Assembly (NCBI RefSeq): GCF_963924675.1
Contig: NC_089220.1
Span: 89,097,168-89,161,167, forward strand
DNA length: 64,000 nucleotides
Source of the DNA: Phocoena phocoena
Lineage: Eukaryota > Chordata > Mammalia > Artiodactyla > Phocoenidae
Direction: 5' to 3'
Both the position numbers and the translations under genes were made by a program. The notes below the pieces were generated by a model, which did not search any database, was not told where the DNA came from, and saw only the letters and a list, made by a program, of their open reading frames with translations. Positions within the stretch are counted from its first letter, which is position 1. Each line of letters starts with the position of its first letter. This document shows, piece by piece, positions 1 through 13,210 of the stretch.

Positions 1-1593
1 GACCAGCACTCACGACCCAAGAGGCTTGTCTGCTCACCCACCGGGGCGGGCGGGGCTGGGAGCTGAGGCTCTGGCTCTGGTAGGAGTGCAGGGAAAGGAC
101 TGGTGCTGTGAACATGGCCTGAAGGGGTTAGTGCACCACGGATAGCGGGGAGGGAGTCCGGGAAAAAGTCTGGACCTGTCGAAGAGGCAAGAGACTTTTT
201 CTTCCCTCTTTGTTTCCTGGTGTGCGAGAAGAGGGGCTTTTAGAGCGCTGCTTAAAGGAGCTCCAGAGACGGGTGCGAGCCGCAGCTAACAGCGCGTACC
301 CCAGAGACGGGCATGAGACGCTAAGGCTGCTGCTGCCGCCACCAAGAAGCCTCTGTGCGAGCACAGGTCACTCTCCACACCTCCCTTCCAGGAAGCCTGT
401 GCGGCCCGCCACTGCCAGGGTCCCGGGATCCAGGGACAAATTCCCGGGAGAACGCACGGCGCACTTCAGGCTGGTGCAACGTCATGCAGTCCTCTGCTGC
501 CGCAGGCTCGCCCAGCACTCCGTATCCCTCCCTCCCCCCGGCCTGAGTAAGCCAGAGCCCCCCAGTCAGCGGCTCCTTTAACCCCGTCCTGTCTCAGCGA
601 AGAACAGACGCCCTCCGGCGACCTAAAAGCAGAGGCGGGGCCAAATCCAAAGCTGAACCCCGGGAACTGTGCGAATAAAGAAGATAAAGGGAAATCTCTC
701 CCAGCAGCCTCAGAAGCAGCAGATTAAATCTCCACAATCAACCTGATGTACCCTGCATCTGTGGAATACCTAAATAGACAACGAATCATCCCAAATTGAG
801 GAGGTGGACTTTGACAGCAAGATTTATTACTTTTTCCCCTTTGCCTCTTTTTGTGAGTGTGTATGTGTATGCTTCCATGTCAGATTTTGTCTGTATAGTT
901 TTGCTTTCACCATTTGTCCTAGGGTTCTATCCGTCCCTTTTTTTTTTTTAAATTATTTTCTTAATAATTATTTTTTTATTTTAATAACTTTATTTTATTT
1001 TATCCTCTTTCTCCTTTCTTTCTTTCTTTCCCTCCCTTCCTTCCTCCCTCCCTCCCTCCCTCCCTTCCTTCCTTCCTTCTTTCTTTTTCTCCCTTTTATT
1101 CTGAGCCGTGTGGATGAAAGGCTCTTGGTGCTGCAGCCAGGAGTCAGTGCTGGTGGGAAAGCCAACTTCAGGACACTGGTCCACAAGAGACCTCCCAGCT
1201 CCACGTAATATAAAATGGCAAAAATCTCCCAGAGATCTCCATCTCAACACCAGCACCCAGCTTCACTCAACGACCAGCAAGCTACAGTGCTGGACACCCT
1301 ATGCCAAAGAACTAGCAAGACAGGAACACAACCCCACCCATTAGCAGAGAGGCGGCCTAAAATCAGAATAAGTCCACAGACACCCCAAAACACACCACCA
1401 GACATGGACCTGCCCACTAGGAAGACAAGATCCAGCCTCATCCACCACAACACAGGCACTAGTCCCCTCCACCAGGAAGCCTACACAACCCACTGAACCA
1501 ACTTTAGCCACTGGGGACAGACACCCAAAACAACGGGAACTACGAACCTGCAGCCTGCAAAAAGGAGACCCCAAACACAGTAAGTTAAGCAAA
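1..1593 (+). promoter_or_regulatory. L1 copy A 5'UTR (internal promoter region), partial
   Basis: The first 650 bases are CpG-rich and contain one full 38-bp unit (263-300) plus a partial second unit (from 301) of the minisatellite that is expanded in the second young L1. A T-rich section follows (about 800-1000), then a polypyrimidine tract of TTTC/CCCTT repeats (1012-1100). By L1 biology, this region is the internal Pol II promoter that initiates at the element's first base; the promoter role is known for the family, not shown here. Long open frames in it (for example 210-581 and 804-1208) are by-products of GC- and pyrimidine-biased sequence. Confidence 0.75.
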
Positions 1594-2479
1594 AAGAGAA
1601 GACAGAGAACCACACAGCAGATGAAGGAGCAAGATAAAAACCCACCAGACCTAACAAAAGAAGAGGAAATAGGCAGTCTACCTGAAAAAGAATTCAGAAT
1701 ATGATAGTAAAGATGATCCAAAATCTCGGAAATAGAGAAAATGCAAGAAACATTTAACAAGGACCTAGAAGAACTAAAGATGAAACAAGCAATGATGAAC
1801 AACACAATAAATGAAACTAAAAATACCCTAGAAGGAATCAATAGCAGAATAACTGAGGCAGAAGAACGGATAAGTGACCTGGAAGATAAAATAGTGGAAA
1901 TAACTACTGCAGAGCAGAAAAAAGAAAAAAGAATGAAAAGAACTGAGGACAGTCTCACACACCTCTGGGACAACATTAAATGCACCAACATTCGAATTAC
2001 AGGGGTTCCAGAAGAAGAAGAGAAAAAGAAAGGCACTGAGAAAATATTTCAAGAGATGATAGTTGAAAACTTACCTAATATGGGAAAGGAAATAGTTAAT
2101 CAAGTCCAGGAAGCACAGAGAGCCCCATACAGGATAAATCCAAGGAGAAATATGACAAGACACATACTAATCAAACTGTCAAAAATTAAATACAAAGAAA
2201 ACATTAAAAGCAGCAAGGGAAAAACAACAAATAACACACAAGGGAATCCCCATAAGGTTAACAGCTGATCTTTCAGGAGAAACTCTGCAAGCCAGAAGGG
2301 ACTGGCAGGACATATTTAAAGGGATGAAAGGGAAAAACCTACAACCAAGATTACTCTACCCAGCAAGGATCTCATTCAGATTTGATGGAGAAATTAAAAC
2401 CTTTACAGACAAGCAAAAGCTGAGAGAGTTCAGCAACACCAAACCAGCTTTACAACAACTGCTAAAGGAACTTCTCTAG
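1594..2479 (+). pseudogene. L1 ORF1p remnant (copy A)
   Basis: ORF1p is the trimeric RNA-binding chaperone of L1. Here the start codon used in the other young copy (36357) is replaced by AAG at 1594-1596. A 1-bp deletion near 1700 and a further 5-bp loss before 1741 shift and then restore the frame. The coiled-coil region and the RRM motif (IRITGVPEEE, around 1993-2020) are then readable to 2268. A 2-bp loss near 2202 moves the reading frame so that it stops at 2266-2268, ahead of the normal C-terminal domain, whose codons persist out of frame to the TAG at 2477-2479. No functional protein is expected. Confidence 0.9.
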
Positions 2480-2537
2480 ACAAGAAACACAAGAGAAGGA
2501 AAAGACCTATAATAACAAACCCAAAACAATTAAGAAA

Positions 2538-5500
2538 ATGGGAATAGGAACATACATATTGATAATTACCTTAAATGTAAATGGATTAAATGCTCCCACC
2601 AAAAGATACAGATTGGCTGAACGGATACAAAAACATGACTTATATATATGCTGTCTCCAAGAGGCCTACTTCTGACCTAGGGACACATACCGACTGAAAG
2701 TGATGGGATGGAAAAAGATATTCCATGCAAATGGAAACCAAAAGAAAGCTGGAGTAGCAATTCTCATATCAGACAAAATAGACTTTAAAATAAAGACTAT
2801 TAGAAGAGACAAAGAAGGACACTACATAATGATAAAGGGATTGATCCAAGAAGAAGATATAACAATTGTAAATATTTATGCACCCTACATAGGAGCACCT
2901 GAATACATAAGGCAAATACTAACAGCCATAAAAGGGGAAATTGACAGTAACACATTCATAGTAGGGGACTTTAACACCCCACTTTCACCAAAGGACAGAT
3001 CATCCAAAATGAAAATAAATAAGGAAACACAAGCTTTAAATGATACATTAAACAAGATGGACTTAATTGATATTTATAGGACATTCCATCCAAAAACAAC
3101 AGAATACACATTTTTCTCAAGTGCTCATGGAACATTCCCCAGGATAGATCATATCTTGGGTCACAAATCAAGCCTTTGTAAATTTAAGAAAATTGAAATT
3201 GTATCAAGTATGTTTTCCAACCACAATGCTATGAGACTAGATATCAGTTACAGGAAAGGATCTGTAAAAAATACAAACACATGGAGGCTAAACAATACAC
3301 TACTTAATAACGAAGTGATCACTGAAGAAATCAAACAGGAAATCAAAAAATACCTAGAAACAAATGACAATGGAGACACGACGACCCAAAAGCAATGGGA
3401 TGCAGCAAAAGCATCTAAGAGGGAAGTTTATAGTAATACAATCCTACCTTAAGAAACAGGAAAGATCGCGAATAAACAACCTAACCTTGCACCTAAAGCA
3501 ATTAGAGAAAGAAGAACAAAACAACCCCAAAGTTAGCAGAAGGAAAGAAATCATAATAATCAGATCAGAAATAAATGAAAAAGAAATGAAGGAAATGATA
3601 GCAAAGATCAATAAAAGTAAAAGCTGTTCTTTGAGAAGATAAACAAAATAGATAAACCATTAGCCAGACTCATCAAGAAAAAAAGGGGGAAGACTCAAAT
3701 CAAAAGAATTAGAAATGAAAAAGGAGAAGAAACAACTGACACTGCAAAAATACAAAAGATCATGAGAGATTACTACAAGCAACTCTATGCCTATAAAATG
3801 GACAACCTGGAAGAAATGGACAAATTCTTAGAAATGCACACCCTGCCAAGACCGAATCAGGAAGAAATAGAAAATATGAACAGTCCACTCACAAACACTG
3901 AAATTCAAACTGTGATTAAAAATCTTCCAACAAACAAAAGCTCAGGACTAGATGGCTTCACAGGCGAATTCTATCAAACATTTAGAGAAGAGCTAACACC
4001 TTTCCTTCTCAAACTCTTCCAAAATATAGCAGAGGGAGGAACACTCCCAAACTCATTCTATGAGGCCACCATCACCCTGATACCAAAACCAGACAAGGAT
4101 GTCACAAAGAAAGAAAACTACAGGCCAATATCACTGATGAACATAGATGCAAAAATCCTCAACAAAATACTAGCAAACAGAATCCAACAGCACATTAAAA
4201 GGATCATACACCATGATCAAGTGGGGTTTATTCCAGGAATGCAAGGATTCTTCAATATATGCAATTCAATCAATGTGATACAATGTATTAACAAATTGAA
4301 GGAGAAAAACCATATGGTCATCTTAATAGATGCAGAGAAAGCTTTCGACAAAATTCAACACCCATTTATGATAAAAACCCTGCAGAAAGTAGGCATAGAG
4401 TGAAATTTCCTCAACATAATAAAGGCCATATGTGACAAATCCACAGCCAACATCGTCCTCAATGGTGAAAAACTGAAAGCATTTCCACTAAGATCAGGAA
4501 CAAGACAAGGTTGCCCACTCTCACCACTCTTATTCAACATAGTTTTGGAAGTTTTAGCCACAGCAGTCAGAGAAGAAAAGGAAATAAAAGAAATCAAAAT
4601 TGGAAAGGAAGAAGTAAAGCTGTCACTGTTTGCAGATGACATGATACTATACATAGAGAATCCTAAAGAAGCTACCAGGAAACTACTAGAGCTAATCAAT
4701 GAATTTGGTAAAGTAGCAGGATACAAAATTAATGTACAGAAATCTCTGACATTCCTATACACTAATGATGAAAAATCTGAAAGTGAAATCAAGAAAAGAG
4801 TGCCATTTACCACTGCAACAAAAAGAATAAAATATCTACAAATAAACCTACCTAAGGAGACAAAAGACCTGTATGCAGAAAATTATAAGACACTGATGAA
4901 AGAAATTAAAGATGATACAAACAGATGGAGAGATATACCATGTTCTTGGATTGGAAGAATCAACATTGTGAAAATGAAACTACTAATATCCAAAGCAATC
5001 TACAGATTCAATGCAATCTCTATCAAACTACCACTGGCATTTTTCACAGAACTAGAACAAAAAATTTCACAATTTGTATGGAAACACAAAAAGACCCCGA
5101 ATAGCCAAAGCAATCTTGAGAATGAAAAACGGAGCTGGAGGAATCAGGCTCCCTGACTTCAGACTATACTACAAAGCTACAGTACTCAAGACAGTATGGT
5201 ACTGGCACAAAAAGAGAAAGATAGATCAATGGAACAGGATAGAAAGCCCAGAGATAAACCCATGCACATATGGTCACCTTATCTATGATAAAGGAGGCAG
5301 GAATGTACAGTGGAGAAAGGACAGCCTCTTCAATAAGTGGTGCTGGGAAAACTGGACAGGTACATGTAAAAGTATGAGATTAGATCACTCCCTAACACCA
5401 CACACAAAAATAAGCTCAAAATGGATTAAAGACCTAAATGTAAGGCCAGAAACTATCAAACTTTTAGAGGAAAACATAGGCAGAACACTCTATGACATAT

Positions 5501-6356
5501 ATCACAGCAAGATCCTTTTTGACCCACCTCCTAGAGAAATGGAAATAAAAACAAAAATAAACGAATGGTACCTAATGAAACTTATAAGCTTTTACACAGC
5601 AAAGTAAAACATAAACAAGACCAAAAGACAACCCTCAGAATGGAGAAAATATTTGCAAATGAAGCAACTGACAACGGATTAATCTCCAAAATTTACAAGC
5701 AGCTCATGCAGCTCAATAACAAAAAAACAAACAACCCAATTCAAAAATGGGCAGAAGACCTAAACAGACATTTCTCCAAAGAAGATATACAGACTGCCAA
5801 CAAACACATGAAAGAATGCTAAACATCATTAATCATTAGAGAAATGCAAATCAAAACTACAATGAGATATCATCTCACACCAGTCAGAATGGCCATCATC
5901 AAAAATTCTAGAAACAATAAATGCTGGAGAGGGTGTGGAGAAAAGGGAACACTCTTGCACTGCTGTTGGGAATGTGAATTGGTACAGCCACTATGGAGAA
6001 CAGTATGGAGGTTCCTTAAAAAACTACAAATAGAAGTTACATATGACCCAGCAATCCCACTACTGGGCATATATCCTGAGAAAACCATAATTCAAAAAGG
6101 GTCATGTACCAAAATGTCCATTGAAGCTCTATTTACAATAGCCAGGAGATGGAAACAACCTAAGTGTCCATAATCAGATGAATGGATAAAGAAGATGTGG
6201 CACATATATACAATGGAATATTACTCAGCCATAAACAGAACCAAAATTGAGCTATTTGTAATGAGGTGGATGGACTTGGAGTCTGTCATACAGAGTGAAG
6301 TAAGTCAAAAAGAGAAAGATAAATACCGTATGCTAACACATATATATGGAATTTAA
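2538..6356 (+). pseudogene. L1 ORF2p (endonuclease/reverse transcriptase) remnant (copy A)
   Basis: ORF2p nicks target DNA and reverse-transcribes L1 RNA. The order is kept: AP-endonuclease region (VGDFNTPLS), RT with the FADD catalytic box near 4627, and the C-terminal Cys/His motif (CWRGCGEKG...). Lesions seen by comparison with the copy at 37310: TGA at codon 46 (2673-2675); a 2-bp loss near 3411 compensated by a 1-bp loss near 3625; TGA at 4401-4403; a 1-bp insertion in an A-run near 5090; TAA at 5605-5607; a 1-bp loss near 5643; TAA at 5820-5822 and at 6171-6173. The ATG at 2538 and the final TAA at 6354-6356 are the family's normal ends. Confidence 0.93.
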
Positions 6357-6737
6357 GAAAAAAACATGTCATGAAGAACGTAGGGGTAAGACAGGAATAA
6401 AGACACAGATCTACTAGAGAGTGGACTTGAGGATATGGGGAGGGGGAAGGGTAAGCTGTGACAAAGTGAGTGGTGGCATGGACATATATACACTACCAAA
6501 CGTAAAATAGATAGCTAGTGGGAAGCAGCCGCATAGCACAGGGAGATCAGCTCGGTGCTTTGTGACCGCTTGGAAGGGTGGGATAGGGAGGGTGGGAGGG
6601 AGGGAGATGCAAGAGGGAAGAGATATGGGAACATATGTATATGTATTACTGATTCACTTTGTTATAAAGCAGAAACTGACATACCATTGTAGAGCAATTA
6701 TACTCCAATAAAGGTGTAAAAAATAAATAAATAAAAA
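6357..6737 (+). other. L1 copy A 3'UTR and poly(A) tail
   Basis: The 3'UTR has the G-rich purine tract typical of L1 (about 6436-6610, GGGGAGGGGGAAGGG and GGGAGGGAGGGAG), the AATAAA at 6707-6712, and an impure tail to about 6737. The G-runs could form G-quadruplexes, a known property of L1 3'UTRs. Confidence 0.85.
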
Positions 6738-6779
6738 CTTAAGGGGGAAATGGCATTTGCTTTATCAAGCGGTAGATAT

Positions 6780-6868
6780 ATTCTTTTCTTTGTGTATCAT
6801 TCAATATTTTTATAGATTATACTCTATTTAAAGTTATTATAGAACAGTGGCTATATTCCCTGTGTTGT
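6780..6868 (-). mobile_element. Antisense fragment of an older L1 3'UTR
   Basis: The reverse complement resembles the L1 3'UTR phrase seen on the plus strand at about 44790-44845 (TTTAAATGGAGTATAATCTATA). A run of 16 A's follows at 6870-6885 on the plus strand. The fragment is short and has no clear boundaries. Confidence 0.5.
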
Positions 6869-6885
6869 AAAAAAAAAAAAAAAAG

Positions 6886-7860
6886 ACATCTGGTGCTGCA
6901 GCTGCAGTTGCAGTCATGATCTGATTAAGTTTATGATAATCTACAGTTATGCAGCAAAATGTGTCTGTCTTCTGCATCAGCTGAATAGGCAAGTTGAATG
7001 AGGATGTGGTAGGAATCGCTACCCGTGTATTAATGGTGGTGCTTATCTCTGCAGTCCTTCCAGCAACAGAGTACTGCTTTTGGCTTACCATTTTCCTAGG
7101 TAGAGGCAGTTTCAGTGGTTTCCACTTGGCTTTTCCCACCAGGGTAGTGCTCACTCCACAGATGAGAGAACCAATGTGGGGGTGCTGCCATCTGATGAGT
7201 ATGTCTATTCAAACTATGCAATTTGGAACTGGGAAAATAACTGCAGGGTGGGTTCAGGGTCACGCTACGCCTGCCCACTGTGCAGTAGACCTGACCTCCA
7301 TAATCCTTACTCTGACTAGTGGACCACAGTGATATTTTGGGTCTCCTGGAATTAATATCAGTTCAGAGCTAGTGTCTGTTTAAGTTAGAAAACTCAAGCA
7401 GTTCTGTTGGAGTGTGTTGTACCTCTTCACAGGTCACAATTTGTACCTCATCTTTAGGGGCCTGCTGGGACTTAAGTCTAGTTAGGTCTAGAAGAAAAGA
7501 AAGGTGGCAGGGGTGTATCCTGAGGAGAATCAGCATTGTTTTGCATGGCGACTGCCTCAGGGGAGGCCATTATGGTCTCCTCAGGCAATCTGGAGTTAAT
7601 CCTTTCAGGTTGGGTAGAGAGGCCACTTCCACCATGGCTGGAAAGACTGTTTCCACTGGCAGAGAAGATTCATCAGAATTTAGGGCTCAATGTTTCCACT
7701 TCATCAGGGTCTCCCAATATAGCCTATTCCAACTTTCACAATACCATTCCATCCCAATCAAAGTCCTCACTTTAATTGTAGACACCCTTGTATTGTAATT
7801 CAGTCAGCTGCAGGATGAGATTTTTGGGTTTGATTTTTCAGAAATTTTAGCCCTCAGCTA
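6886..7860 (-). pseudogene. Endogenous retrovirus relic: protease end and start of RT
   Basis: Read on the minus strand, the left part encodes a decayed reverse-transcriptase start (TVDYHKLNQ, then an alanine-rich stretch and PDV) preceded by a conserved ERV linker (VGKAKWKPLKLPLPRK) and, further upstream, the end of a protease-like region. Stops and frameshifts interrupt it, and no LTR, gag or env is seen nearby. The right part (about 7350-7860) is assigned only by continuity, and its gag-pol content is unclear. The 'AAAPDV' style fits ERVL- or ERV1-type elements, but I cannot choose between them. It is an ancient, non-functional fragment. Confidence 0.7.
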
Positions 7861-8150
7861 TAGGAGATAAGGGTCTCCTTTAGGGAACAGGTAGAAGCTT
7901 TCAGGTCATCTGTGAACACTTGAGCTGGGAATTTGAATCCCTGGTCTCATCCTTTTTAGGAGTATTCAACAGTGATACCTATACAACCAGATCACACCAT
8001 GAACTATCAACACTCACTTCAATAGTGGAAATAGAGTTATTAATGTCTTTAAATCTAATCAGAGTAGAGAGCCAATTCCAGGAACTCCAGAACAAATTTA
8101 GAAAATTCATCCTTAAAACTTTATTCTGATAGAACCACTCTCTGTATCAA
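7861..8150. other. Unassigned stretch between ERV relic and old L1
   Basis: AT-rich sequence without a recognisable domain. It could be further decayed ERV or the more diverged beginning of the L1 that follows. I see no gene. Confidence 0.4.
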
Positions 8151-9073
8151 CATTTCACTAATGAATTCTGTGAAACATTCAGTGAAAAATAATACTAATC
8201 TTAAATTATTCCAGATAATAGAGGAGGAGAAAATATTTCCAAACTAATTTCATGAAGCTATTACAATCCTGATAGGAAAACCTTACAAAGACATTACAAA
8301 ACAACTATAGAGCATCAGCCCTTATAAACATAGTGCAAAAATCTTTAACAAAATATTAGTAAAGAAAATGCAATATTTTCTGAAAAATGATAATGTATCA
8401 TGGCCAAGTGGTATTTATCCAAGTAATTCAAGATTGTTTTAACACTTAAAAGCAATCAATGAAATCCACTATAGTGCCAAATAAAAGAAGAAAATCCTGT
8501 GATGTGTTGAATATCATTATTTTGATACATAAAGCCAAAACATGTGACCAAATATAAAACCCATTCATGACACAGAAAATGAAAATCTGCTAGGATGCTT
8601 GGAATAAACCACAATTTCTTCATTCTGAGAAATGACATCTATGAAAAATCTGCAACTTAAATCATACTTAATATTCTCCCTAAGATTGGAATTTATGCAT
8701 GATGGCTCTTAGCATTTCTATTCAACATTTTTTGGAGGACCTGGCCATCACAATAAGTGAAGAAAAAAGGGGAAAAAAATGCATATGGATTGGAATGGAA
8801 AAAAGTTAAACCATCCTATTCAGAGACAATCTGATAGCTTTTTGTAAAAACAACAACAAAAAAAAATCTAAGGAATTAATAGCAATAAAAAAAGTTTCTC
8901 AAACTAGTAACTGAGGTTCACAAGACCTGAGGTTACCAAGACAATATACAAACAATTATATTTCTATATACTAGAAGCAAACAACTGGAAAAGAAAAAAA
9001 ACAATTAAATTCCTTTTACAATTATATAAAACTATTTATAAAGTGCATAGGAATATATTTTTAGAAGTCACAC
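8150..9073 (+). mobile_element. Old L1 ORF2 fragment, part 1
   Basis: Diverged plus-strand L1 ORF2 sequence. GAATTCTGTGAAACATTCA corresponds to the 'GEFYQTF' region of the young copies, followed by equivalents of the 'ATITLIPKP' and 'RPISL' sections. It is full of stops. It continues past the SINE at 9090-9427 and was already present when that SINE inserted. Confidence 0.75.
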
Positions 9074-9089
9074 AAAACCTTTATTTTTA

Positions 9090-9427
9090 TTAATTTATTT
9101 ATTTTGGCTCCGTTGGGTCTTTGTTGCTGTGTGCAGGTTTTCTCTAGTTGCGGCAAGAGGGGGCTACTCTTCTTTGCGGTGCATGAGCTTTTCCTTGCCA
9201 TGGCTTCTCTTGTTGCGGAGCATGGGCTCTAGGCGTGCGGGCTTCGTTAGTTGTGGCACGTGGGCTCAGTAGTTGTGGCTCATGGGTTCTAGAACACAGG
9301 CTCAGTAGTTGTGGCACATGGGCTTAGTTACTCTGCGGCATGTGGGATCTTCCTGGACCAGGGCTCAAACCCGTGTCCCCTGCATTGGCAGGCTGATTCT
9401 TAACCACTGCACCACCAGGGAAGCCCC
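9090..9427 (-). mobile_element. CHR-type tRNA-derived SINE, minus strand
   Basis: On the minus strand it starts GGGGCTTCCCTGGTGGTGCA, has a tRNA-like promoter head with a B box, and ends in an A-rich TAAATAAATT tail at the low-coordinate side. It is flanked by a 16-bp direct repeat AAAACCTTTATTTTTA at 9074-9089 and 9428-9443, the target-site duplication of L1-driven insertion. It interrupts the old L1. The long variant of the body (repeated 'AGTTGTGGC' motifs) is present. Confidence 0.95.
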
Positions 9428-9443
9428 AAAACCTTTATTTTTA

Positions 9444-9996
9444 AAACCATGGAACATTGCTGAAAGAAATGAAGAGACGTATCTATATCTTGAAAGATGC
9501 AATATTTTAAAGATGTCCATTTCTCCAAAATTAATCTATAGATTGCATATAATCTCAGTCAGAATCCCAGCAGACGCTTTTATATAAATTGATAAACTTG
9601 TACAAAAATGTATATGAATATGCAAAGAATCTAGAATTTTCAAAACAATCTTGGGAAAAAGAAAAGCAAAAAAGCTAAAAGTCTTGTACTCATGACTTCA
9701 AGACTTACTGTAAGTTATATTGATCAAGATAGCATGGCACTGTCATAAAGACAGACAATAGATCAATGGAATAAAATAGAGGGTCCAAGTGAACCCATAT
9801 TATATAGAAAATTGACTTTCAATATAGGTGCCAACTCAATTCAATGAGGAAAGGACAGTCTTCTCAACAAATGGTGCTGGGACAATTGAATATTCACAAG
9901 AAACAAATAAACAAAAATCCACCCCCCCCTTTCTCACACCATACATAAGACTTAATCTGTTATGGATCATAGACCTAAACATAAAAACTGAATCTA
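9444..9996 (+). mobile_element. Old L1 ORF2 fragment, part 2
   Basis: This continues the interrupted L1. It contains equivalents of the 'ATKRIKYL...' to 'NKWCWENW' sections of ORF2 (for example TCAACAAATGGTGCTGGGAC near 9865). It is decayed, with no usable reading frame. Confidence 0.8.
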
Positions 9997-10280
9997 GGGG
10001 GCTTCCCTGGTGGCGCAGTGATTGAGAATCTGCCTGCCAATGCAGGGGACATGGGTTCGAGCCCTGGTCTGGGAAGATCCCACATGCCGCGGAGCAACTA
10101 GGCCCGTGCACCACAACTACTGAGCCTGCGCGTCTGGAGCCTGTGCTCTGCAACGAGAGGCCGCGATAGAGAGAGGCCCGCACGCCACGATGAAGAGTGA
10201 CTCCTGACCGCTGCAACTAGAGAAAGCCCTCGCACAGAAACGAAGACCCAACACAGCCAAAAATAAATAAATAAATAAAT
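9997..10280 (+). mobile_element. CHR-type SINE, plus strand
   Basis: Begins GGGGCTTCCCTGGTGGCGCA and has a Pol III B box GGTTCGAGCC at 10054-10063. The tail is AAATAAATAAATAAATAAAT. It is flanked by the 12-bp perfect direct repeat AAACTGAATCTA at 9985-9996 and 10281-10292. It inserted into the same old L1 as the SINE at 9090, in the opposite orientation. Confidence 0.96.
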
Positions 10281-10292
10281 AAACTGAATCTA

Positions 10293-11320
10293 CATAGCTT
10301 TTAGAAGACTACATACAAGAATATTATCATTACTGTTAGAAACATGAAGAACATGAATAGACAAGCCACATATAGGAGAAAAGTATTCAAAAACGTATAT
10401 TCACAAAACATATCTGACAAAGGGCTTGTATCCAGCATATATTCAGAATTCCACGACTCAATAATAAAGCAAAATTAACCCAATAAAAATATGGGCAAAA
10501 GATGTGAACAGACACATCACAAATTAAGTTACCAAATGGTTAATAAAGATATGAAAAAGTATTCGGCATGGAAAATGATCAGGGCAATGTACATTAAAAC
10601 GATATCACTACATACCCAGCAAAATGGCTAAAATATAAAAGACTAACAACACAGATTGCAAGGACCTGGAGCAACTGGAATTCTCATACATTGCTGGCAG
10701 AAATGTAAAATGGTATAACCATTTTGAAAAAAGGTTTGGCCGTTTCTTTTAAACTGCCTACTCTTTGACCCAGCATTCCACTCCTAGGTATTTACCTAAG
10801 AAAAATGAACACATATGTCCACATAAAGACTTAGATGAAAATGTTCACGGCTGCTTTAATCACATTAGCCAAAAACTGTAAGTCCAAACGTACATCTGCA
10901 GAAAAATAAACTATTGTAGAGCCATAAAACAGAGCACTACTCAACAATAATGAATGACTTGTTGATTCACTCAGTAACATGGATGACTCTCCCAAATAAT
11001 GTGCGGAGAGAAAGAAGGACATACACAAACAGTACAAGCTGAATGATTGCATTTATGTTAAGTTTTAGAACCGGCAAAACTTACGTAAAGTGAGAAGAAA
11101 ATCAGAATACTATTTGCCTGGGTTGGGATGAAGGGAATGTGACTGGACTGGGACACAACAAAAATTTCTAGGGAGACAGGAATACCCCACATTATGATAG
11201 GGCTGTGGGTTGTGGATTACTCAGTTTTATCCATTTTTCAGAACTGTATATCTAATATTTATATATTTTAGTATATGAATTTACCTCAACGAAAAAGAAA
11301 TTAAAATACTACTACTACTA
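10293..11320 (+). mobile_element. Old L1 fragment, part 3 (ORF2 3' end and 3'UTR)
   Basis: Continues from part 2 with the L1 ORF2 C-terminal section (CATTGCTGGCAGAAATGTAA, equivalent to the zinc-knuckle region) and a diverged 3'UTR, fading out after the A-rich GAAAAAGAAATTAAAATAC near 11310. It is non-functional. Confidence 0.8.
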
Positions 11321-12340
<1,020 letters not shown>

Positions 12341-13196
12341 GCCACGAGCAGGACACAGTCAGGACCCAGACCCGGAGGCCCATTCCGACCCCAAGCACTT
12401 GTCCATCCTCCCCACAACCAGGACCTATATCCCCGACATCTGGCCTTGTTCTTCCTCCACGTGGGCTGAGGTTTTCTGGGATTCTGGGAGTTCGCATATA
12501 TTTTTCATAGCTAGCATGTAGGTAGTATGGAATAGAAATGTAAAACTCTGGTTGGTGGAACTGCCCAAAACAAAAAGCTGTATCTTCTTAACTGATAATG
12601 GGTTATCTGTTACTTTCTTTTTGTTCTACATGTTTTCAGTAGTGTATTATTTCAAGCGTGTGTTTTTTAAGCTGCAAGGACTTCTTTTTCTCATTGTTTT
12701 TTGTAGTCTAAAAATTGAAAGCTCTTGAAGCATGATGAATTTTTAAATCTGTTCTCTGAACGTTGAAATTTTGGGAAAACTAGATACTTTCAACATAACT
12801 TTTTTTTAAAAAAGTCACTTTATTATTTAGAAATTACTATAAGGTGCTATAGAGTATAATTAAGTGAGCTTCATGAGGAACTGTCAATCCTGCTACAAAG
12901 CAGTTCAGCTTGGTTCTGTGGTTTTGTGAAGTTATCATTTAGTCTGCTTGAAAAACAAACTTGCTCTCTAGGAAATGCGAATTATTCCTTAGGGGCTTTC
13001 TAGATTATTCCAAGTAGAACCTTTCTCCACAAACTGGAATTTTTGACTGCTTTCAGTTGTTGAAGATGGTGCTTTTCTTTATTCCTTCACTCTTGTAGGT
13101 GGCTGCTGTGTTACTGCTTAGCCTGGAAAGCTGCACCAGCTAGTTCCTTCAACCTTGATGGGAGCATTTCAAGGACGGTTATTTTTCAAACCAGAA

Positions 13197-13210
13197 AAAA
13201 AATCAATTGG
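13197..13210. repeat. 3' target-site duplication of FOXK2 retrocopy
   Basis: Exact second copy of AAAAAATCAATTGG, preceded by two extra A's (13195-13196) that may be all that remains of the retrocopy tail. Confidence 0.93.

Larger units (their letters stand above)
1..6737 (+). mobile_element. Young L1 LINE (copy A), 5' end cut by window edge
   Basis: This is a LINE-1 retrotransposon with GC-rich 5'UTR (about 1-1593), ORF1 remnant, ORF2 remnant, a G-rich 3'UTR, an AATAAA signal (6707-6712) and an A-rich tail with AAATAAATA units. It aligns base by base with the complete copy at 33767-41500. Its first base corresponds to about position 34158 of that copy, so roughly 390 bp of 5'UTR should lie upstream of the window. 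Both ORFs carry several frameshifts and stops, so it cannot make L1 proteins in cis. It shares the architecture of the other young copy but has more lesions, so it is probably older or simply dead for longer. The TSD cannot be tested because the 5' flank is missing. Confidence 0.95.

Noticed and set aside
804..1256. Phe/Ser-rich and Lys/Glu/Gly-rich frames over the pyrimidine tract
   Set aside because: Translations of TTTC/CCTT simple repeats in the L1 5'UTR; composition is forced by the repeat.
9309..9587. Frames crossing SINE edges
   Set aside because: These translate SINE plus neighbouring L1 and have no meaning as genes.
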